64,000 nt of DNA from Labrys sedimenti (GTDB lineage: Bacteria > Pseudomonadota > Alphaproteobacteria > Rhizobiales > Labraceae), in assembly GCF_034424805.1 (NCBI RefSeq), contig NZ_JAXOUF010000020.1, positions 33,903 to 97,902 of the forward strand. The letters are read 5' to 3'. The notes under the pieces are model-generated. The model saw only the letters and a list, made by a program, of their open reading frames with translations. It was not told the DNA's origin and did not search any database. Below, one piece after another: positions 14,904-23,237 of this stretch. A program made the position numbers and the translations under genes. The number at the start of each line of letters is the position of its first letter. Position 1 is the stretch's first letter.

Positions 14904-16166
14904 TCAGTCGAGTCGGCTGAAAAGAGAACGCTGTCTTGGCAAAATGATGCGATCCGTCCAGTCAATGTGTCTCGATCGGTGTTTTTGCGTTCCATGTTCG
15001 TCGACGATCGAAAGTTCACGTTCGTCGCGAAGGAAAAGTAGCTGGCCCGTCAAGATATCCGACGTAACCGGCGTCTCGTTGCATTGCCTGGTAAAAAGCT
15101 CTTCGAGTGTCAGATCCGAACCCTGCTGCTGAGCGACACGGATCATATCGGGCAGTTGTTCCAATACGGTAGCCTCGGATCGTTTTCTTGCGTCGTCATC
15201 GAACATGAACGGCATTAAATCCTGGCGCAGATCCTTGCTAGGGTCGAAACCCAAGGCATGAAAGCCGGCGCCGCCGTGATGCTGGAAATGGTTGTTGATC
15301 CGCCAATGGAGCTTTCCCATCTCGTCGCGAGCCTGGCGATGGTTGGACAGGTGTAAGAGCCAATACGAACGACGGCTCTCTCGGGAATGTATAAAGAAGG
15401 GGGTGTAGAAGCTGGCTCCGGTTCGCTGCCGAATATGGCGATAGAGGCCATTTTGAATGAGATAACGCCAGCCCTCGCCACTGCGCATGTCCATCAGAGC
15501 CCGAACGTCTTCGCGTGCAAGGTCGATAGCCATCAGCGCCTGAGTTTCCGATGTCTTCACCGATAGAAAGTTCACCAAAGCGTCGACGGCGAAAGTCAGC
15601 AGGATCTCGGGCTTGCGCAATTGTGTCAGAATGCTGCGGACCGTGGCGAAGGCGACGTCCTTCCAACCAAACTGATCGAGGAAGAAAAGCGATCGGTGCG
15701 CCGTACCTTTATTTTGAATATGCGCAAAAATTTGGGGGCAGGCGTCCTCAAAAGGGGAATTGATGAGGAAAATATCCTTGTCGAGCCGGTCGAGATAGCC
15801 GCGGCCAATGAGCTGCTCCCGCAGGAATTCAATGTGCTCGGGCGCTTCGTCGACGAAGAAGAAATCCGCCTTGATTAGGAACCCCTTGAGCCGCGCGTTC
15901 TTCAGTTGGGCATCTGCGCGTTCAACGGCATTTAATAGCCTCAATGGAGAGCCATCGACTGTGTTTCGCCCCTGGCGATATAGCCCGCCTCCACAGAACC
16001 CATCCACGACAGTCAGGTTCAGCATTTTCTGACTAGGCGTGCGCGTTACCCGGTCAATATAAATTTCGACATACTGCTCAAAGATTTCGTGCTTGGCGAC
16101 GCTATGTTTGCCCAGGAGCGGAAGGGGCTCGCCGATCTTCCATGCATAGCGATTGTTGACCGGCAT
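14904..16166 (-). CDS. tcmP: Three-Cys-motif partner protein TcmP
   Basis: A 420-residue protein matching the TcmP pattern. The N-terminal GKHSVAKHEIFEQYVEIYIDRV is followed by LNLTVVDGFCGGGLY, a glycine-rich segment like an AdoMet methyltransferase motif I, and then FFFVDEAPEHIEFLREQL and SLFFLDQFGWKDV. TcmP is named for its regular association with three-Cys-motif (DUF5131) proteins; the biochemical role of the pair is not established. The ATG start is at 16166. Presence in transposon cargo fits a defence or DNA-modification role, which is inference. Confidence 0.85.
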   Translation of the reverse strand: MPVNNRYAWKIGEPLPLLGKHSVAKHEIFEQYVEIYIDRVTRTPSQKMLNLTVVDGFCGGGLYRQGRNTVDGSPLRLLNAVERADAQLKNARLKGFLIKADFFFVDEAPEHIEFLREQLIGRGYLDRLDKDIFLINSPFEDACPQIFAHIQNKGTAHRSLFFLDQFGWKDVAFATVRSILTQLRKPEILLTFAVDALVNFLSVKTSETQALMAIDLAREDVRALMDMRSGEGWRYLIQNGLYRHIRQRTGASFYTPFFIHSRESRRSYWLLHLSNHRQARDEMGKLHWRINNHFQHHGGAGFHALGFDPSKDLRQDLMPFMFDDDARKRSEATVLEQLPDMIRVAQQQGSDLTLEELFTRQCNETPVTSDILTGQLLFLRDERELSIVDEHGTQKHRSRHIDWTDRIILPRQRSLFSRLD

Positions 16167-16366
16167 TTACCCTCTCAGAGGCTGAGAATACACCGTACCC
16201 AACTTGGAACGCATCTAGATGAGCGTACCGTGGAACAAACACAAGCCCCCTTGGAGCCCACCAAGATGGATTCTCAGCTAAAAATATTAGCCATAGAATC
16301 ATGTTGAGGGATTTGTAAGATCGTGAATAGTCGATCTTTAAGGTAAGATCCGCCAGGCCAATCGAT

Positions 16367-16783
16367 TCAGGTTTCCTCTTCCTTCGTGGGCTTCAATCTT
16401 TTCTCCAAAATGAAGCCTATCCGCCGAGGTGTCTCCGTTTCGGCCGGTATCGCGACAAGCAGTACATTGATCTGAGTGACATGCTGGAGCAACTCGACGG
16501 GATGCCCATCGGCGTTTTTTCCATAGAAGATCACTAGATCAGGGCCCCAAAAGCCGACATCGTCAATGGCAATTGTCTCTCTGGCGCCGAAGTTGACGAG
16601 GCGCCCTCCGACCTCCGTCTTATCATCGAGTTTCTTTTCAAACTCGATGATCGATTTGATGATGCGCTCATGCATCCATCTGGCCGAATTGGCAGGCGGG
16701 GGGAGCGCGACCGGAGAGAATTGAGGCAACCGTCCTGGGTCTGGCAAAGCAGCGCCGGTCAGGTGCTTGAAACGATCGTCCAC
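16367..16783 (-). CDS. DUF6173-like protein
   Basis: A 138-residue protein with ARWMHERIIKSIIEFEKKLDD, RETIAIDDVGFWGPDLVIFYG and VELLQHVTQINVLLVAIP, a pattern I associate with the small DUF6173 family of alphaproteobacteria. No enzymatic motif is visible. It is likely cytoplasmic. It precedes tcmP on the same strand with a 200-base gap. A role is not known. Confidence 0.6.
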   Translation of the reverse strand: MDDRFKHLTGAALPDPGRLPQFSPVALPPPANSARWMHERIIKSIIEFEKKLDDKTEVGGRLVNFGARETIAIDDVGFWGPDLVIFYGKNADGHPVELLQHVTQINVLLVAIPAETETPRRIGFILEKRLKPTKEEET

Positions 16784-16835
16784 ATCAGCCTCTTATGTTT
16801 GACGGGCGATAGTAACACATATGTAAGGTACTGGA

Positions 16836-17306
16836 ATGGATCTGACTCAACTACCCTGGAAGGACATCGTAACAATCGGCGCGGCGACGCTCGGCGCTGG
16901 CCTCGGTATTATGAACACGTGGAACTCAATGAGCCAGACACGCGTTCGGCTGCGGGTGCGTCCATTACATGCTTTTGCGATACCCAGCAATGAACAGATG
17001 TTCTCTATCGAGGTCATCAATCTGAGCTCCTTTTCGGTCACGATTTCCGATGTCGGTTTTTCGCTCAGCGGTCAGCGGCTACAAAAGGGAGTGAGAGCGA
17101 CGATCCCGCAACCGATTATCATCGATGGAAAGCCATGGCCTCGTCGCCTCGAAGCCCGCGAAGCGGTCTCAGTCTATCTCGATCCACGGGCGTTCATCGG
17201 CACGAAGGCAAAACTGGGGAAGGCATATGCACGTACAGCCTGCGGCGAGGTTGCTTACGGTGATAGTCCTGCGCGTCAGCAGTTGGCGCGTTCCCTGCTG
17301 GCCTGA
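16836..17306 (+). CDS. Protein of unknown function with N-terminal hydrophobic segment
   Basis: A 156-residue protein. Residues about 10-28 (IVTIGAATLGAGLGIMNTW) form a possible membrane anchor. The remainder looks beta-rich (FSIEVINLSSFSVTISDVGFSL...AVSVYLDP), similar in style to small immunoglobulin-like cytosolic or periplasmic domains. I do not recognise the family. It is divergent from the DUF6173 gene across a 52-base gap, so the two probably share a promoter region. Confidence 0.6.
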   Translation: MDLTQLPWKDIVTIGAATLGAGLGIMNTWNSMSQTRVRLRVRPLHAFAIPSNEQMFSIEVINLSSFSVTISDVGFSLSGQRLQKGVRATIPQPIIIDGKPWPRRLEAREAVSVYLDPRAFIGTKAKLGKAYARTACGEVAYGDSPARQQLARSLLA

Positions 17307-17746
17307 ATAGCGTTGCTTCGAACTCAGAGCATCACGCCGGGAGGCGAGGGAACTGCCTGAGCGGGAGGAGCCGGAGGCTATGGCTATCGTATGCAAGCCT
17401 GGTGTTGGCGGTCGCGGTGTTTCGCCCTTTGAATTGGCGGCAACGACTGAGAGGCAGGCTGCACTATCTAGTCGCTGATTGGAGAGCCCGTTCCTCAACC
17501 TTTCCCCTAGTCGCAGGCGTGGTTCACTTTCGTTAGATCGTGCTCGTCCTACTTCTACGAGACATAGATGCCTCCTCGCTGCTATTGAAATGAGAAAGGC
17601 TTTTGGCTACATATGTAGTAAGGCGACTTGGTCAGGCCGCGTGTTTGGCAAGCGCCGTGGTTACCCGTAGGCCTAAAGCCTTGGTTGCCGACCACACTTT
17701 ATATTCAGTTTCCTGAGCCGCACCACTTCCGTGGGCGGCTCTATTT
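17307..17746. other. 440-base stretch without a gene
   Basis: No open frame here has both a plausible ribosome-binding site and protein-like composition, and no clear hairpin or repeat was seen. It may be decayed cargo sequence. Confidence 0.5.
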
Positions 17747-18361
17747 CTATGGCATTTGAATGCCGTATCTCTCTCGAAGCCCCACGGCATTGAGATCTCC
17801 TGCGACAATCCATTTGCGTGAATATGCAACAAGATCAGAAAGTTGCAGCAATCTGGATGCTGCTGAATCCACCCGCGTGATCCTGTTTACCCCTTTGAAG
17901 CGCCCATCATGCTCTTGCGAGCGCCGAAGCTCGCTGTCGAACAACGGGTGCTCATTGTGCTGGTTGACATCCGTGATGACATCCACGTTGCCAATGGTTG
18001 CACGCCCCAAGACATCCCTCTGAAATCGCTTCAGACCGATCTTGACGGTCTCTACGACCCCTTGGGCATACAGTACCGGGGCCTCGCCAACTCGATAGGG
18101 TATCTTCTGATTGATCAGAACGGCCTTCTTTTGAGGTGCCTCTGCCCAAAACCTCTGCATCAGTCCCTGAATATAACGATCATCGAGATCCACCGCGTGA
18201 ATCTCGTTGGCATTGGGCTCGAGCAGGTCCGAAAAGCACTTGTCGAGGCGACCGGCATCCCGAGCGAGGACAAAGACGGCACCGAGATAAAATATCTCGG
18301 TTCCGGCCTGCCCGTACTCGTCAATGAAGCACAGAACCTTTTTGTTAAGTCCGGCGGCCAC
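17747..18361 (-). CDS. DUF3800 domain protein
   Basis: A 204-residue protein with the DUF3800 layout: KKVLCFIDEYGQAGT at the N-terminus (Asp-Glu), ANEIHAVDLDD, DVITDVNQH and VDSAASRLLQLSDLVAY near the C-terminus. The acidic residues suggest an RNase H-like nuclease fold. GTG at 18361 is the likely start, with GGAG 8 bases upstream. It follows the winged-helix gene by 40 bases on the same strand, so the two form a small operon. DUF3800 proteins are common in mobile and defence islands. Confidence 0.75.
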   Translation of the reverse strand: MAAGLNKKVLCFIDEYGQAGTEIFYLGAVFVLARDAGRLDKCFSDLLEPNANEIHAVDLDDRYIQGLMQRFWAEAPQKKAVLINQKIPYRVGEAPVLYAQGVVETVKIGLKRFQRDVLGRATIGNVDVITDVNQHNEHPLFDSELRRSQEHDGRFKGVNRITRVDSAASRLLQLSDLVAYSRKWIVAGDLNAVGLRERYGIQMP

Positions 18362-18400
18362 AGAAAAGCTCCATCACTGTAAGAGCGATGCTGATCGCAA

Positions 18401-18910
18401 TCATGCCGGCGTCTCCGCGACTGGCGGTTTGTAACCCGGCTTCGCCACTGCCCTCTTCCGCGCCTTGTTCTCATCCGCCACCTGCCGAAACTCAGGCTCG
18501 AGGGCCTGAAGTTTCTCCACCAAGCCTGACAGATCATATTCATTTGAGATCTTGCCACGGTGCTTCGCAAAGCGTTCGATCCTGCGTACGTAACCCGCGA
18601 GTTCCAGGTCTGCGATATGACGCTGAACCTGGCGCTCACTCAGATTCAGGCGCTCGGCGAGATCGCTCTTCTTCGGAAACGGTTTGCGGGCCGCATCCCA
18701 CCAAAAATCCGCAAGCTGCAGCAGCACCGCAAGTTGTATGGGACTCAAGCCAAGGCGCCTCTGAGCACGGAAGACCAGAGAAGGCAGAATACAGAAGCCC
18801 AGCTCCATTACCTTGTCGCCCCACCGCTCGGCTGAGGCCCTGCTGCTCTTTTTCTTTCCCGCTGCGGGGAGTGTGATTTCCTGCTCGGTCGTGCTATCCT
18901 TGTCGGGCAT
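18401..18910 (-). CDS. Winged helix-turn-helix protein
   Basis: A 169-residue protein. The start is ATG at 18910, with AGGAG about 8 bases upstream; a frame extension to 18979 lacks a ribosome-binding site. Residues about 50-130 form a winged helix (LGLSPIQLAVLLQLADFWW, KSDLAERLNLSERQVQRHIADLELAGYVRRIERF), as in replication-initiator-like and GntR-like DNA-binding domains. The basic N- and C-terminal tails are low in complexity. It is probably the transcriptional regulator of itself and of the DUF3800 gene downstream. Confidence 0.75.
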   Translation of the reverse strand: MPDKDSTTEQEITLPAAGKKKSSRASAERWGDKVMELGFCILPSLVFRAQRRLGLSPIQLAVLLQLADFWWDAARKPFPKKSDLAERLNLSERQVQRHIADLELAGYVRRIERFAKHRGKISNEYDLSGLVEKLQALEPEFRQVADENKARKRAVAKPGYKPPVAETPA

Positions 18911-18991
18911 CTGACGTTCTCCTTGTGAGAAAAGAATGTTGTTTCCGCAGAAGCTTTTCAAGGGTATCTGACTGGACATATTTGACGCCTA

Positions 18992-19047
18992 GGTACCAGT
19001 CATTTTCGACTGTACCCCTGGAGGCCGAAATGTCTCTTCTTAAGAAG
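18992..19047. promoter_or_regulatory. Two dyads upstream of the winged-helix gene
   Basis: An imperfect inverted repeat (GGTACCAGTC ... GACTGTACC) spans 18992-19016, and a perfect palindrome CTTCTTAAGAAG is at 19036-19047. Both lie 80-140 bases upstream of the winged-helix gene and are candidate operators for it. Confidence 0.35.
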
Positions 19048-19196
19048 GATGTAGAGGTTAAGAGGACATAGCTGGGAAGCACGAAAATAGAGGACCATTC
19101 CCCAACCGGTCACGAATGTCCGGGCGGTTTCGTAAATTTCGGGTCGATTGGCGCTGTGATGTGAAGATTACGCCCAAATAGGGATGCGTGGCTCGG

Positions 19197-19652
19197 CTAG
19201 AATGGGACTTCACTCTCTTCGGCAGATGTTATCGGCGGCGTGGGAGCCGGCGGTATGAACATGTCGTCGACCTGAACGGTAAGCCGGTCCAACGCACTTG
19301 TGGTCAATACAACACGGCAAACGCTGACCGGCTTGAATGGCTGGGTACTGAGCACACACATGTGACCATCCTCGCTATCGTAGTATGGAATCTGCGCGCT
19401 TGCCGTGTACGCCCCCGCAAAGAGGCGGATGCTGTGCTCCTTCAACGCTTCTAAGCGATCAGTCATGTCAACCGCTGAACGAAGGCGCGACGCCAAAGGC
19501 CAGCCGATTTTGGTGATCGGCAGCTCCCAAGGATCGGGTATGAACTTTTCAATCTCCGTGATCACCTCAGTGAGGATTTCGAGGTTTTCCCTGTTAGGCT
19601 CGGCGTCACAGGCGATGTTGGCCGAAAATGCTCCCAAAAGAAGATCGATCAA
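19197..19652 (-). CDS. Protein of unknown function
   Basis: A 151-residue protein I do not recognise. It starts with TTG at 19652 (no ATG or GTG alternative upstream before an in-frame stop) and has no strong Shine-Dalgarno sequence. The composition is protein-like and mixed helix/strand, with no membrane segment. A Pro-rich tail (PPAPTPPIT) ends the protein. It could be a decayed or truncated cargo gene. Confidence 0.45.
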   Translation of the reverse strand: MIDLLLGAFSANIACDAEPNRENLEILTEVITEIEKFIPDPWELPITKIGWPLASRLRSAVDMTDRLEALKEHSIRLFAGAYTASAQIPYYDSEDGHMCVLSTQPFKPVSVCRVVLTTSALDRLTVQVDDMFIPPAPTPPITSAEESEVPF

Positions 19653-19824
19653 TTTTTTGCCGCTTGATACCGGCCTCAGGTCTTCATTTCCCTAAGTTGC
19701 TGAGATGCGAGTTCCTCCATCTACCGATAAGCGGGATTGGGGCATAGAATTTATCGAGCACCGCACTCGCATGCCAGAAAGGCACCGGCGCCCGCATGTC
19801 CCTCAAGCGCACGGGTGTCGCCTC

Positions 19825-20050
19825 GCAAGGCATTCCTCGACATGCTTCGGGTCTTCGCCGAGTTCGAAACCAATCTTAGGCGCGAACGGCGACTGGAAGG
19901 CATTGCGGCAGCCAAGGCACGCGGCGTCTATCGCGGACGGAAGAGGACCATCGATTCCGCCGAGATTCGGAGATCGCACGACCAGGACAAGCTGGGTGCC
20001 ACAGCCATTGCACGCAAACTTGGCATTGGCCGTGCCTCCGCATACCCGAC
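19825..20050 (+). pseudogene. Serine resolvase remnant
   Basis: The translation KAFLDMLRVFAEFETNLRRE continues through LEGIAAAKARGVYRGRK and ATAIARKLGIGRASAY. It is a close but diverged copy of the intact resolvase at 13204-13761. The N-terminal catalytic domain, including the active-site serine, is missing, and the C-terminus runs into unrelated sequence after RASAYPT. It is in the same orientation as the intact gene. Confidence 0.85.
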
Positions 20051-20090
20051 TACTGAATGGCAATCAGGCCGAGCCAGGGTCCTCTTGAGT

Positions 20091-20585
20091 TTAGAGCCTG
20101 GGTCCGAAGCCCCGGTGCCACAGAGACCGTCCGTGGTCGACCGCCATCTTGGCTACAAACAAGGTCAGCCAGAGAAAAAACGCAGCAAAGCCCATTGCAG
20201 CTATACGACCGAGAAACGGCTGCTCGGGATGGACCGCCAGTCCAATGAAGATCTGAAGAGTCATCACCCCCATCGAAATCGCCGTCAGCGAAGCGCACAG
20301 TACGATCGAGAGGTCGGCGATATCTCGAATGGTGCGATCGAACCATCGCGGAAGCGGCAATGGCCGCTCCGGGATTACGGACTCAACTAGAGCAATAAAC
20401 AGGGCGTTCAGGGCACGCCCGACGGCTCTCAAACCCTTGCGCGTTGCAGGGGCATAGAGGCACTTGAATATCTTGTGTGTAGCGACGGCCACAAGCGTCA
20501 GTACGCCAACGATCAGTAGCGGCCATTTGAGGATTTCTGGAAAATTGCCGCTCAAAAGGCTCATGATTTGAGTGATCTGCGTCAT
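20091..20585 (-). CDS. Integral membrane protein of unknown function
   Basis: A 164-residue protein from ATG at 20585 (AGGAAA 7 bases upstream). Three to four hydrophobic segments are visible (WPLLIVGVLTLVAVATHKI, IVLCASLTAISMGVMTLQIFIGL, IAAMGFAAFFLWLTLFVAKM). No family is recognised. It lies between the resolvase remnant and the transposition genes on the same strand as the latter. Confidence 0.65.
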   Translation of the reverse strand: MTQITQIMSLLSGNFPEILKWPLLIVGVLTLVAVATHKIFKCLYAPATRKGLRAVGRALNALFIALVESVIPERPLPLPRWFDRTIRDIADLSIVLCASLTAISMGVMTLQIFIGLAVHPEQPFLGRIAAMGFAAFFLWLTLFVAKMAVDHGRSLWHRGFGPRL

Positions 20586-20661
20586 GGATATGTTTCCTCG
20601 TGCTGCGTTGAAGTGTCTGGAATTCGGAAACAGCGTTGAGATCAGCAACATGCGGCCAAAA

Positions 20662-22119
20662 TCACCCAGTTACCCGCCATGCACCGCTCCGCATGAAACC
20701 GGCAAATCCCTGAGGACTGGGCACCCAATAGGTTCGGCCACCGAGCGCCGCCTGAACCCCCGGGACCGATTCATACTCTTGATCGATCAGAACCGCTCGA
20801 CGACCAGCATTCCGTGGCAGGCCGTGGAACAACGGTAGAGCGACTGAGAGCCATTCGTCCAAGTTCACTTCCTCGGGAGCCTGCGCTAATATCTGGAGGC
20901 GCTTCTCCAGCCGTCGAACCTGCAGGCGCCTGACTTCGGCGCGATCAACCCTCACTGCGAGCTCCACGCCTTTCTCGTGCCTCATGAAATTTGCAAATCC
21001 GCCGAGCGAGGCACAGTGGCCGGGTTTGCGGTTGAGATAGCGATCGATTGTAGCCTGGTCCGGCAGATCCCCGTCGGCCTCGAGCAAGAGCAAAATATCC
21101 GCGGCAGGGCGTAAGGCCAGGCGTAGCGATTTCGGCGCCAGCGATGCCGATCGCGGCTGTGCTTGCAAGTACGAGACGTAAGCCTTCGCAAGTATCGCAT
21201 GGCTGGGTCGATCATCAAGCGTATGCAATATCGCTTCGATCCGCCGACGTTCGGAATCCGCTTCACGCGCCCTGGGATCGACAACTATGTCGTGGAGCTC
21301 ACGAAGCCAACGCATCGGCAGACGCACCCGTCTCAGCCCTTCCGCCCCGAAATGCTGCAGAAGCTGCTCATAGGTCGGAACCGCCGACCACTGTCCCTCG
21401 ATCTCCAGAAAGAAGGGCAGGAACCGATGAAGCTTGATCGCAGCCTTCTTGGGCCCGGTCACGCTGTCGAGCCAAGAGGCGAAGGCACCGAATAATCCAG
21501 CCATCGATGTTCCCGCAAAGGCCGCCTGGTCGATAGCCACCTTGCGTCTCAACGTCTGGCGCCACGAGCAGGCTTCGCAGATCTTGCCGCCTCCGGCGGG
21601 CATTGCATCACCACAGGTTCGGCACTGGCTATTGCCATCCTGGACACATTTGGCACAAAGCCTCATCGCCCCCTCGGTCACGAGGATGCGATGGCGTCGG
21701 CAGGATGAACAGGTGCCCATCCCTCGCCGCGCGCATTTGGAGCAAACCTGGACATCCACTCCAAGCCGGCTTACCCGCGACAACCGCCTTGACAGGTCTC
21801 CGCACTCTGCGCAGGCGCGTTCCGCACGAAAATACACCGAGCAGGCATTACAAACCGGCCCATACGCCGTGAGCTTGCCGATCGGCAGCCCGCTGCGTCC
21901 GCATCGCACACAGGGCTTTGCTCGCTCACAAGTTCTGCAAACGCCTGGGTCCTCGTTCCGGGGAAGCAGGGAAAAGTTTCCACAGCGCTGGCAAAGCCGG
22001 CGTCGAAACTCGCGGGCATAACAGGTCGAGCAGTACCGCAAGCCTTGATGAACCCGATGCGCTTGCGCCATCTGGCGACCGCATCCGTCGCATGTGCTCG
22101 CATCGACAACCGAACTCAT
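20662..22119 (-). CDS. Zinc-ribbon-rich transposition-associated protein (TniE position)
   Basis: A 485-residue protein. ATG at 22119 overlaps the tniQ stop as ATGA, indicating translational coupling; a longer frame to 22218 is less likely. Residues 1 to about 190 contain roughly twelve CxxC motifs (CDGC, CSTC, CQRC, CRTC, CVRC, CNAC, CAEC, CSKC, CSSC, CAKC, CRTC, CEAC), or about six zinc ribbons. The C-terminal 290 residues are basic and helical with a FANFMRHEKG segment. As last gene of the tnsA-B-C-tniQ operon it occupies the position of tniE in Tn6022. It is likely a DNA-binding target-selection or regulatory factor. Confidence 0.7.
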   Translation of the reverse strand: MSSVVDASTCDGCGRQMAQAHRVHQGLRYCSTCYAREFRRRLCQRCGNFSLLPRNEDPGVCRTCERAKPCVRCGRSGLPIGKLTAYGPVCNACSVYFRAERACAECGDLSRRLSRVSRLGVDVQVCSKCARRGMGTCSSCRRHRILVTEGAMRLCAKCVQDGNSQCRTCGDAMPAGGGKICEACSWRQTLRRKVAIDQAAFAGTSMAGLFGAFASWLDSVTGPKKAAIKLHRFLPFFLEIEGQWSAVPTYEQLLQHFGAEGLRRVRLPMRWLRELHDIVVDPRAREADSERRRIEAILHTLDDRPSHAILAKAYVSYLQAQPRSASLAPKSLRLALRPAADILLLLEADGDLPDQATIDRYLNRKPGHCASLGGFANFMRHEKGVELAVRVDRAEVRRLQVRRLEKRLQILAQAPEEVNLDEWLSVALPLFHGLPRNAGRRAVLIDQEYESVPGVQAALGGRTYWVPSPQGFAGFMRSGAWRVTG

Positions 22120-23237
22120 CGGCGTGCCAACCGCCTGTGCATCAGGCGGCACTGGCGCAACACGGCACTGGGAGTGCGTGGAAATTCCGGGCGACGCGCC
22201 GAATTGTGTCGGCGACAATAATTCGAGCAGGGAAGGCTTTTCACCAATGGCCCAAGCCCGATTGGAACATTTGGTTGAACACTGTGAAGAGACGCCTGCG
22301 TCAGGCGAGCCCCGCGCGCCGCAGTGATGAATCGGTCGACCCCGGCCTCCAGCAAGCCTGCAATAGGCCTCAACAACTGAATACGTTCACCAGTCGACAA
22401 CAGCTCAAGGGGAAGTTGCAACACTGGCGGTAAGTCCACGTCCGAAGGATCCACATCCAGGCTCGTCAAGAAATGCCTCAGCCCCCGAGACTTGCCGCTC
22501 GAAACCCGCCGGAGCAAGGCGATCAGAAAGCGCGCCAACGCAAACCACTCGCGGCTTGGCATGGTTTGATCTCCAAACCGGCCGCATCCGACCTCGACGA
22601 CCTCGTCCGCCAATTGCTGAAACCGAAACGCTCCTCTCTGCAACGGCCCGCGCCCCGCCTGCCGAAGGTCTCCGCCACAGCTCGCGCAGCGGTCGAGACG
22701 AATGGCCTGCGCCGTCAACAGATGCGGCTCGATCGCTGCCGAACAGCAAGGACAGCCATCACGCAGAGTTTCGCCGTGGATTGCACAGCCCGTATGCCAT
22801 GCCAGCCGCCAGGCACGCCGGTAATAGGGAATGTGATTGCCGCCCAGACAACGGGGGCAATATTGCAGCCCGCCACGATGTCGGCGATTGCGCGTACCGT
22901 ACGCCAACAGCCAGGGCCAGATACCCTGGTCTATGTGGCAGGAAATGGCCTGATGCACGTCCTCCAGACCAGCTTTGCAGATTCTGGCACGTGCTATGCC
23001 GCAGGCTCGGATCAGTGCCTCAAGCCTGTCTTCCGGGAAAGCACGATCCACATCCACAGTCCATACCCGCCAATGCGGCCATATAGCCCCGGTCAAGACC
23101 AGAGGATCACAACCCAGCGTCAGAGCAGAGCGGGCTAGCCAGGAGGAGATCAGCTCGTCTCCCAGGATCGGGACAGGCAGGACCCATAGTCGTGTCAGCC
23201 CATCAGTTCCCGGATTCCGCGGGTCGGCCGCAACCAT
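22116..23237 (-). CDS. tniQ: TniQ/TnsD-family target-selection protein
   Basis: A 373-residue protein from ATG at 23237, with GAGAAG upstream. The N-terminus (LPVPILGDELISSWLARSALTLG) is the classic TniQ opening, followed by zinc-finger cysteines (YCPRCL, CAIHGETLRDGCPCC, CASCGG). TniQ/TnsD proteins bind the attachment site and recruit TnsC, so this is the prime candidate for recognising comM. The start overlaps the tnsC 3' end by about 40 bases and the stop overlaps the next gene by 4. Confidence 0.9.
   Translation of the reverse strand: MVAADPRNPGTDGLTRLWVLPVPILGDELISSWLARSALTLGCDPLVLTGAIWPHWRVWTVDVDRAFPEDRLEALIRACGIARARICKAGLEDVHQAISCHIDQGIWPWLLAYGTRNRRHRGGLQYCPRCLGGNHIPYYRRAWRLAWHTGCAIHGETLRDGCPCCSAAIEPHLLTAQAIRLDRCASCGGDLRQAGRGPLQRGAFRFQQLADEVVEVGCGRFGDQTMPSREWFALARFLIALLRRVSSGKSRGLRHFLTSLDVDPSDVDLPPVLQLPLELLSTGERIQLLRPIAGLLEAGVDRFITAARGARLTQASLHSVQPNVPIGLGPLVKSLPCSNYCRRHNSARRPEFPRTPSAVLRQCRLMHRRLARR

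Noticed and set aside
22116..23237. Insertion guided to attTn7 (glmS) by a TnsD
   Set aside because: The element lies in comM and no glmS is present; the TniQ protein is shorter than Tn7 TnsD.
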